DNA of 17,155 nt from Chloroflexota bacterium (GTDB lineage Bacteria; Chloroflexota; Anaerolineae; Caldilineales; Caldilineaceae). Shown piece after piece: positions 8,958 to 17,155 of this stretch. Location: contig QEUW01000132.1 in NCBI GenBank assembly GCA_003577005.1, positions 1 through 17,155 on the forward strand. Reading direction: 5' to 3'. Within the stretch, counting starts at the first letter, position 1, and each line of letters opens with the position of its first letter. The translations under genes and the position numbers were made by a program. The notes below the pieces were generated by a model that worked only from the letters and a program-made list of their open reading frames with translations, searched no databases and had not been told where the DNA came from.

Positions 8958-10355
8958 CTACCATTCCTCAACCGGAAAGGTGGTGGTGTTGCCCAGCTTG
9001 AGCGAGACCACGCCGCCGGTCTCATCTACTTGAAAGACGGCCAGTTCACCATCGCTGCCAAAGTTTTCTTTGCTCTCGATGCGGAAGGTATGTTCGGCCA
9101 CTGGAACCAGCCGGGCCGTCGCCACCAGCGGGTCGGGCTGTGATGGGTCGAGCAGTGTCAATTCGCCGCCGCACAGCACCACTTGAAGGTCGCCCCACAC
9201 GTTGCGATATTTGCCTAGATAGCGCTGCCAGCCAGGCTCCGCCGCCGCTGTCTTCGCTTTGGGTGCAGCCGCGGCGACAATCGCCGGGGCGACCCATTTG
9301 AATGCTTTCTCCACATAGAGCAGGGGCATACCGTCGTCGGCATTGGTCAACACGATAACGGCGACTTTGTCCTCCGGGCAGACCTGGAACTCGGTGCGGT
9401 AGCCCTGGAGCGCACCGCCGTGTCCTGCCAGAGTCTTGCCGCTGAGCCGCCACACATAGAAACCCAGCCCGCGCCCGGCGCTCCAGTCAGGGTTGAGCCA
9501 GTGGACGCGCTGCATCTCGCGCAGCGAAGCGCCGCGCAGCACCTGCTTACCCTGCCGCGGCCCATCGCGGAGCTGGAGCATGGCAAATTTCGCCAGGTCC
9601 TCGACACAACTGGTCATATTGGCCGACGGCGCAATGCCATTTGTATCCGAGTGGGGGCTGATCGAGCGCGGCTGGTTGCGGAGACGACGGCCATAGCCCA
9701 CCGCCAGTTGCGGATGGTCGGCTGGCACAGTGCGGGCGAAGGTGTTCTCCATGCCCAGCGGCTGTAGAATCTTTTGCTCGATATAATCAGCCCAAGGCAT
9801 GCCGGTCACAGCGCTCACGACTTCGCCCAGGAGGGTCAGACCCAAGTTGGAATATTTCCATTTGGCTTCGGTTGCCAGCGCCGTCTCCTGTTCTGGCAGG
9901 TATTTGCGGATCGCCTCTATATCGGGGAACTCGTTGTCGACCCAATAGGGAAACGCTGCCTCGCGCGGCAGACCGGAGGTGTGGGTCAGCAGATGGCGTA
10001 AGGTGATGGGCGGTGCGTCGGGAAAGCGCTGCTTGATCTGAAACCAGGGCAGATAGCAGGTGAGCGGGTCGTCAAGCTGGACTTTGCCCTCGTCGCGCAA
10101 CTGGAGGATGGCGGTGCTGGTAAAGAGCTTGGTGATCGAGGCAATGCGATAGAGGGTATTGGGTGTTGCCGGGACTTTGCGCGCCAGATCGGCATAGCCA
10201 AACCCTCTCGCCCATACCAGTTGCTGATCGTATACAATTCCAATGGAGAGGCCAGGCTGTTCGCGCTGCGCCATCTGCGCCTCGAGCCAGGCGCAGAGCA
10301 ACTCCAGGTTGTCAGCCACAATCTGGTTGGCCAACAATTTGGCAGTAGGTGGCAT
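8958..10355 (-). CDS. Serine hydrolase, beta-lactamase/PBP-like (class C fold)
   Basis: A 465-residue protein of the Beta-lactamase family (PF00144), which includes class C beta-lactamases, D-Ala-D-Ala peptidases, D-aminopeptidases and esterases. The active-site motifs are complete: S73-I-T-K76 (nucleophile and general base), Y168-S-N170, and H312-G-G314 in place of KTG. HLLTHTSGLP near 121-130 is another family landmark. From about residue 375 a separate beta-rich C-terminal domain (YLGKYRNVWGDLQVV onward) resembles the accessory barrel found in many relatives. No signal peptide is visible, so it is predicted cytoplasmic. With the peptide importer downstream, peptide or muropeptide turnover is a reasonable inference; antibiotic resistance is not implied. 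Confidence 0.9.
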   Translation of the reverse strand: MPPTAKLLANQIVADNLELLCAWLEAQMAQREQPGLSIGIVYDQQLVWARGFGYADLARKVPATPNTLYRIASITKLFTSTAILQLRDEGKVQLDDPLTCYLPWFQIKQRFPDAPPITLRHLLTHTSGLPREAAFPYWVDNEFPDIEAIRKYLPEQETALATEAKWKYSNLGLTLLGEVVSAVTGMPWADYIEQKILQPLGMENTFARTVPADHPQLAVGYGRRLRNQPRSISPHSDTNGIAPSANMTSCVEDLAKFAMLQLRDGPRQGKQVLRGASLREMQRVHWLNPDWSAGRGLGFYVWRLSGKTLAGHGGALQGYRTEFQVCPEDKVAVIVLTNADDGMPLLYVEKAFKWVAPAIVAAAAPKAKTAAAEPGWQRYLGKYRNVWGDLQVVLCGGELTLLDPSQPDPLVATARLVPVAEHTFRIESKENFGSDGELAVFQVDETGGVVSLKLGNTTTFPVEEW

Positions 10356-10416
10356 GGATCGAATTGTCCTATACCTTTAGCATGTGGTTTGATGAAACAA
10401 GAAGATTCTCTCAACC

Positions 10417-10444
10417 ATTATAGCGGGTTAGCGGCGCCTGTCAA
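10417..10444 (-). promoter_or_regulatory. Near-consensus sigma-70 promoter for the serine hydrolase
   Basis: On the minus strand TTGACA (10439-10444) and TATAAT (10417-10422) are both perfect consensus hexamers, spaced 16 bp. Transcription would start roughly 55 bp before the ATG at 10355. This is the only strong promoter I see for the hydrolase-binding protein-permease directon. A direct repeat TAGCGGGT(T/C)AGC at 10421-10432 and 10449-10460 overlaps and flanks it. Confidence 0.75.
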
Positions 10445-10550
10445 AGCATAGCGGGTCAGCAGTGCTTGACAAAGCGCGTTTTGGCACAAGGATGAGGCGC
10501 AACGTGTTGTGCATCTCCACATTGTCAGCACATTGCACAATTTCCTCCCA

Positions 10551-10578
10551 TTGAAAATGCCAGAGAGAATGATACAAT
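10551..10578 (+). promoter_or_regulatory. Candidate sigma-70 promoter for the sugar-nucleotide operon
   Basis: TTGAAA (10551-10556) and TACAAT (10573-10578) are each one base from consensus and 16 bp apart. The implied leader is about 135 nt long before the ATG at 10720. A TTGTGCA/TGCACAA dyad lies just upstream of the -35 and could be an operator. Confidence 0.55.
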
Positions 10579-10719
10579 ATACAGAAGTTCCATCTGAGAA
10601 TCAACACTGCACCGCAGCGTGCTGCTACCAAGAGTAGTCACGGTCTGACAGCCAAGAGATCCACACCACCGGGTGGCAGTCGAGCACCCGGCTACTCCGA
10701 TCTGCGACTGGAGCGATAT

Positions 10720-11589
10720 ATGAAAATCAGCAAAGCCGTGATCACCGCGGCGGCCCCCAAACAGCGCACGCTACCCCTGCAAACACTGATCGACCGTGAT
10801 GGGGTGGAAAAGTCCGTCCTGCGTATCCTGGTCGAAGAAGTGTTGAGCGCGGGTATCGACGAGATCTGCTTGGTCATCCGGCCGGGGGATGAGCAATCCT
10901 ACCTCGATGTGGCCGGCGACCATGCGGGCCGCCTGCGCTTTGTCCACCAAGAGCAACCGCTCGGCTACGGCCATGCGATCCACTGTGCTCGCACTTTTGT
11001 GGGCGAGGCGCCCTTTCTGCACCTCGTCGGGGACCATCTGTATGTCAGCCGCAGCGAACGGAGCTGTGCGCAACAACTTGTAGAAGTGGCTAGCGCCGCG
11101 GATTGCACGGTTTCAGCCGTGCAGGCGACGCGTGAAAGTCTGCTCCCCTACTACGGCACCATTGGCGGGCGGCGCGTGCCGGGGCAAGCAGGGCTGTACG
11201 AGGTCGAAACCGTGATTGAAAAACCAACCCCCACCGTCGCCGAGCAACGACTCATCGTCCCTGGTCTGCGCGCCGGGCATTATCTCTGCTACTTTGGCAT
11301 GCACGTGTTGACGCCCCATGTGATGGAAATTCTGGCGCAGCAGGTAGGCGCCAATACACAGACGACACCTCCCTCCCAAGGAGGGCTTACCCTGGCAGCC
11401 GCGCTGGCTGAGCTGGCTCAGCGCGAACGGTATCTTGCGCTCGAACTCAATGCAGCCCGCTACGATGTGGGCGTCAAATATGGTCTCCTCACCGCCCAAC
11501 TGGCGCTAGCCTTGAGCGGTCGGGACCGTGAAGAAGTGTTGGCCCGCCTGCTCGAATTGCTGGCCCAGCGTGAAATGCGTGATGCGTAA
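10720..11589 (+). CDS. Divergent GalU-like sugar nucleotidyltransferase
   Basis: A 289-residue protein with the layout of bacterial UTP-glucose-1-phosphate uridylyltransferases (NTP_transferase fold). The first strand [12 protein letters not shown] is followed by P13-K-Q-R-T-L-P-L-Q21, where GalU has the Gly-rich GxGTRxxP loop, so the phosphate-binding glycines are absent while R16 remains. Downstream landmarks are kept: [13 protein letters not shown] (75-87), a GD pair (104-105) in the metal-binding position, VIEKP near 170 and a late [11 protein letters not shown] like GalU's KYDCGSKLG. A GGAG six bases before the ATG supports this start. The stop (TAA) and last codons come from a heptad repeat. 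The neighbour downstream also carries a nucleotidyltransferase domain. It may be an active variant or a regulatory partner. Confidence 0.75.
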   Translation: MKISKAVITAAAPKQRTLPLQTLIDRDGVEKSVLRILVEEVLSAGIDEICLVIRPGDEQSYLDVAGDHAGRLRFVHQEQPLGYGHAIHCARTFVGEAPFLHLVGDHLYVSRSERSCAQQLVEVASAADCTVSAVQATRESLLPYYGTIGGRRVPGQAGLYEVETVIEKPTPTVAEQRLIVPGLRAGHYLCYFGMHVLTPHVMEILAQQVGANTQTTPPSQGGLTLAAALAELAQRERYLALELNAARYDVGVKYGLLTAQLALALSGRDREEVLARLLELLAQREMRDA

Positions 11590-11648
11590 TGCGTGAGGCG
11601 TGACACGAAGCCCGCATTACGCATTACGCATTACGCATTACGCATTAT
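11574..11648. repeat. Facing heptad arrays, ATGCGTA family
   Basis: Units such as ATGCGTG, ATGCGTA and ATGCGTG (11574-11603) face about five tandem inverted ACGCATT units (11613-11648). They would form a long hairpin between the GalU-like gene and the fusion gene. In one frame the right half reads as [11 protein letters not shown], a spurious 'peptide'. The left half overlaps the last codons and stop of the GalU-like gene; the right half ends 18 bases before the next start codon. Confidence 0.8.
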
Positions 11649-11666
11649 CTCTTTCAGGATATAGCA

Positions 11667-15029
<3,363 letters not shown>

Positions 15030-15101
15030 GTGAAATCTCCCAAAATCACCTTGGATCATCTTCGTTTGCTTTCACTAGGAGATACCCAGACAGGATCAAA
15101 T

Positions 15102-15698
15102 ATGCCTACGATTGGAGATTTGCGTCTGCGGTCCAAACTCTACTATTACGGCGCATACGTAACCGATGTCTATGATGGCGACACCTTCACAGTGGATATT
15201 GACCTGGGCCTGGGGATGTGGCGCCGCGGCCAACGCATCCGGCTATGGAAGGTCAATACGCCCGAAGTGCGGGGAGATGAACGCGAACGTGGGTTAGAGG
15301 TGCGCGATCATGTGCGAGCGCTGGTCTTGGGCAAGACCATCCTGCTGCGCACGATCCTCGACAAGCGCGGCGTGGACAGCACCGAAAAGTTTGGCCGGCT
15401 TCTGGGCGAAATCCTGTTACACACTGCTGACGGCGAGGTCATCAATCTGAACGAACATCTACTGGCTGAAGGGATGGCCCGGCCTGTGACCGCTGGTGGC
15501 GTGACGCTGGTCGAAGAGGATGCCCTAACACCGCTGCCTCGCAGCAGCCAGACACCAACCCACATCTACTGCCCCTATTGCGGAGAGGTACGGGCAGTCG
15601 ATCCGCTCAGCGGCAGGGTCACCCGGTGCCCTAATTGTCTGGATGGAGAGCAACCATTGCGTTTACTGCTGGGCGACAGAGAGGATGAAAGGCCCTGA
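15102..15698 (+). CDS. Staphylococcal-nuclease-like protein with C-terminal zinc ribbon
   Basis: 198 residues from the preferred ATG at 15102, which has AGGA six bases upstream; a GTG at 15030, directly after the previous stop, would add 24 residues without a better ribosome-binding site. The SNase core runs from about 18 to 130: D25-G-D27-T (metal ligand), R47-L-W-K-V-N52-T-P-E55 and K96-F-G-R99, matching nuclease D21, R35, T41, E43 and R87. The residue equal to the metal ligand D40 is N52. A four-cysteine ribbon (C157-P-Y-C160 and C176-P-N-C179) follows. No signal peptide is present, so it probably acts inside the cell. It lies 72 bp after the fusion gene, perhaps co-transcribed. It may bind nucleic acid more than cut it. 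Confidence 0.85.
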   Translation: MPTIGDLRLRSKLYYYGAYVTDVYDGDTFTVDIDLGLGMWRRGQRIRLWKVNTPEVRGDERERGLEVRDHVRALVLGKTILLRTILDKRGVDSTEKFGRLLGEILLHTADGEVINLNEHLLAEGMARPVTAGGVTLVEEDALTPLPRSSQTPTHIYCPYCGEVRAVDPLSGRVTRCPNCLDGEQPLRLLLGDREDERP

Positions 15699-15714
15699 GG
15701 GTGGAGTGCATCTG

Positions 15715-15784
15715 CAAGCTCTATTACGCCCAAGCAAATGTGTCGCGTGCGCGTTACAGCTTCTGATGGCTACAATAGAGCTTG
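15715..15784. repeat. 11-bp inverted repeat in the spacer after the nuclease-like gene
   Basis: CAAGCTCTATT (15715-15725) and AATAGAGCTTG (15774-15784) are perfect inverted copies 48 bp apart, in the 174-bp gap between the convergent nuclease-like and response-regulator genes. The loop is long and has no T-run, so it is a weak terminator candidate. Confidence 0.5.
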
Positions 15785-15872
15785 GCGACCTTGCGGTTTG
15801 CCGGAGTACGGCGCGCTATGTTCTTGCGCACAAGCCAGACAGGCACACAAAATAAGGCCATTCGCTGCCAGG

Positions 15873-16508
15873 CTAGTGCTGCTCCTGACGGATCAGATAG
15901 AGCGCGGCCTGGGTGCGATTGGAGAGGTTGAGCTTCTTGAGCACGCGACAGACGTGTGTGCGGACGGTAAACTGCGTGATGACCAATTCTTTGGCAATCT
16001 CGCGGTTGGAGCGGCCCTGGGCCAGCAAGTCGAGTACCTGGCGCTCGCGCGCCGTCAACTTGGGTTGCGGCTTTGGCTCGGGGGATGGCTGTTGGAGGCG
16101 GTGCAGTACCAGGCTGGCGATACGCGGATGGAGTGGTGTACCGCCCCTGACGGCGGTGCGCAGAGCCTGGATGAGGTCGTGGGGGGCGATGGACTTGAGC
16201 AAATAACCCGCAGCTCCGGCCTGGAGCGCCTGGACGACGACCTCCTCGTCTTCGACGCTGGTCAAGATAAGGACGCAGACGGTAGGCTGATGGTGGCGGA
16301 GACTGGTAAGCAGGTCGATGCCCTTGTCGCGACCGATGGCGAGGTCTAAGAGCACCAAATCGGGCTGTAGCAGGCGACTGAGGTGGAGTGTCTCTGGGAT
16401 ATCGCTGGCCTCGCCCACGATCTCCAGGTCTGGTTCGGTATCGACTAGAGTGTGAAGAGCGTGGCGGATGAGTTGCTGGTCATCTGCGATCAGAATGCGG
16501 ATGGTCAT
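15873..16508 (-). CDS. NarL/FixJ-type response regulator
   Basis: 211 residues, normal for the family. The receiver domain (1-125) starts MTIRILIADDQQ with acidic pocket D9/D10, phosphoacceptor D55 (in LVLLDLAIG), T83 and K105. The LuxR-type helix-turn-helix (about 149-208) carries LTARERQVLDLLAQGRSN followed by REIAKELVI and VRTHVCRVLKKL. It would bind DNA as a dimer after phosphorylation. The start is ATG at 16506-16508, with GGGAG eight bases upstream; a longer reading to 16718 would cross the 52-bp palindrome and has no matching domain. No sensor kinase is in the window, so its partner and regulon are unknown. Confidence 0.92.
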   Translation of the reverse strand: MTIRILIADDQQLIRHALHTLVDTEPDLEIVGEASDIPETLHLSRLLQPDLVLLDLAIGRDKGIDLLTSLRHHQPTVCVLILTSVEDEEVVVQALQAGAAGYLLKSIAPHDLIQALRTAVRGGTPLHPRIASLVLHRLQQPSPEPKPQPKLTARERQVLDLLAQGRSNREIAKELVITQFTVRTHVCRVLKKLNLSNRTQAALYLIRQEQH

Positions 16509-16644
16509 AGCCGGGTCTCCCATCGGTGGCGTTGAGCGCTGACCAGATGCTTCAGACAGGGCGAGCGGTCGGTAGCGCATGTTTAGTGCAAGTGTGCAAT
16601 AAAGGATAGACAAAGCCAGGGTTCTCCTGGCCGGTGCGCTACTT

Positions 16645-16696
16645 AAACAGTAGGAGCGTCCCTGGTGGGCGCCCACCAGGGACGCTCCTACTGTTT
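16645..16696. repeat. Perfect 52-bp palindrome without a loop
   Basis: Two 26-bp arms (AAACAGTAGGAGCGTCCCTG then GTGGGC, and its exact reverse complement) meet at 16670/16671 with no spacer. It lies about 135 bp upstream of the response-regulator start and downstream of the minus-strand gene at the right edge. It has the look of a dispersed palindromic element or REP-like unit. Confidence 0.85.
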
Positions 16697-16749
16697 TCCA
16701 AGAACTAAAACAGTCCATCCACTAGCCAGAAGCCACTCGGGACAAGCAG

Positions 16750-16794
16750 GCATCACACCCGTTGTGCCGACCACAGGGTCAACGGGTGTGATGC
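16750..16794 (-). terminator. Strong stem-loop after the right-edge gene
   Basis: GCATCACACCCGTTG (16750-16764) and CAACGGGTGTGATGC (16780-16794) are perfect 15-bp arms with a 15-base loop. It begins 16 bp after the stop of the minus-strand gene, as expected for a transcription stop or an mRNA 3'-end protector. There is no T-run after it on the minus strand, so it is not a classical intrinsic terminator. Confidence 0.6.
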
Positions 16795-16810
16795 TTCGCT
16801 TGCCGCTACG

Positions 16811-17155
16811 CTACTGGCAGGTCATGGTGGTCGCACAATCGTTGTGATGGTCGTGAACGAGAGGCAACCAGATCACCCGGGTAGGCTGGGCAGCCTGGTC
16901 ATCGTCCGAATTGAGCGGGTCGGTGCCCAGCTTAAGCTCCTCGTAGTCGCTCACGCCGCCGTTGTCCGTGTCCCGCTGGTCGTCGAGCCGATTGTTGGGA
17001 TCGCCGATGGGCAGGCCGAGATTCGGGTAAAGCACTGTCTCGACGTAGTCGGGCACACCACCACCGTCCGAATCCTTGTAGCTAGTCGGATCGTTGGGGT
17101 CCGTGCCGTCCTTATTCTCGACATAGTCAGGCGCCAGGTCGCCATCCGTGTCCTT
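16811..17155 (-). CDS. Secreted protein with TSP3-like calcium-binding repeats (partial, C-terminus)
   Basis: The last 114 residues of a gene that enters from the right edge; the frame is open from base 17155 to the TAG at 16811. It carries at least three Asp-rich repeats of the thrombospondin-type-3 kind: DTDGDLAPDYVEN with GTDPNDPTSY, DSDGGVPDYVET, and DTDNGGVSDYEE with LGTDPLNSDDD. Such repeats bind calcium in extracellular proteins and often link large adhesive or enzymatic domains to a C-terminal anchor. The tail (RVIWLPLV, then a His/Asp/Cys-rich end) has the short hydrophobic strand I associate with many Chloroflexota surface proteins. The N-terminal function is outside the window. Confidence 0.8.
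   Translation of the reverse strand, partial: KDTDGDLAPDYVENKDGTDPNDPTSYKDSDGGGVPDYVETVLYPNLGLPIGDPNNRLDDQRDTDNGGVSDYEELKLGTDPLNSDDDQAAQPTRVIWLPLVHDHHNDCATTMTCQ

Larger units (their letters stand above)
10356..10719. other. Divergent intergenic region (364 bp)
   Basis: It contains the hydrolase promoter (10417-10444), a direct repeat (10421-10432 and 10449-10460), a 7-bp dyad TTGTGCA/TGCACAA (10507-10513 and 10534-10540), and a candidate plus-strand promoter (10551-10578). From 10579 to 10719 there is a leader with no recognised motif before the GalU-like gene. No coding region is convincing here. Confidence 0.6.
16509..16810. other. Intergenic region with two strong hairpins (302 bp)
   Basis: It holds the 52-bp perfect palindrome (16645-16696) and the inverted repeat 16750-16794. 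The stretch 16509-16644 lies upstream of the response regulator; I see no convincing promoter hexamers there and no coding region. Confidence 0.6.

Noticed and set aside
15030..15101. GTG start for the nuclease-like gene directly after the fusion gene stop
   Set aside because: The added 24 residues match no part of the SNase fold and the ATG at 15102 has a better ribosome-binding site. The extension cannot be ruled out fully.
15738..16349. Plus-strand open frame of 203 codons opposite the response regulator
   Set aside because: It lies antisense to a complete receiver plus LuxR-type protein and shows no domain of its own.
16509..16718. N-terminal extension of the response regulator by 70 codons
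   Set aside because: It would read through the 52-bp palindrome, adds no domain, and the ATG at 16508 has a proper ribosome-binding site and begins exactly with the receiver fold.

Overview
The window looks like a stretch of a fairly GC-rich bacterial chromosome, most likely a filamentous Chloroflexota (Anaerolineae/Caldilinea-like) organism. This assignment is inference. It rests on lipoprotein-anchored BMP and Opp/Dpp binding proteins, a secreted protein with thrombospondin-type-3-like repeats ending in a 'WLPLV' tail, and gene gaps filled with short 7-8 bp repeat arrays of a kind I associate with that phylum. I could run no database search.

Layout. (1) 1-4161, minus strand: a BMP-family (nucleoside-type) ABC importer in the order binding lipoprotein, duplicated ATPase, permease 1, permease 2 (only its first 24 codons are inside the window). 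A 100-bp miniature inverted-repeat element sits between the two permease genes. (2) 4445-5224, plus strand: a short-chain dehydrogenase/reductase divergent from the importer. (3) 5259-10355, minus strand: serine hydrolase of the beta-lactamase/PBP family, then an Opp/Dpp-type peptide importer (family-5 binding lipoprotein, DppB-like and DppC-like permeases, no ATPases in the window). A near-consensus sigma-70 promoter precedes the hydrolase. (4) 10720-15698, plus strand: a divergent GalU-like nucleotidyltransferase, a 1120-residue protein that fuses a fucokinase-like GHMP kinase to a UDPGP-type sugar nucleotidyltransferase, and a staphylococcal-nuclease-like protein with a zinc ribbon. (5) 15873-16508, minus strand: a NarL-type response regulator with no kinase beside it. 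(6) 16811-17155, minus strand: the C-terminal end of a secreted calcium-binding-repeat protein. A perfect 52-bp palindrome and a second hairpin lie between (5) and (6).

How the genes may work together. Regions 1-3 point to scavenging of nucleosides and peptides, with the hydrolase perhaps trimming peptides or peptidoglycan fragments. In region 4, the kinase domain could phosphorylate a free sugar at C1 and the pyrophosphorylase domain in the same chain could activate it to an NDP-sugar, with the GalU-like neighbour as partner. This kinase-first fusion, the reverse of the domain order in Bacteroides Fkp, is the best candidate here for an undescribed system.

The other striking feature is the spacer DNA. 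Five different short-repeat arrays (7- or 8-bp period), usually as facing inverted copies that can form hairpins, fill most of the gaps between genes. In three cases they run into the 3' end of a gene and supply its stop codon.
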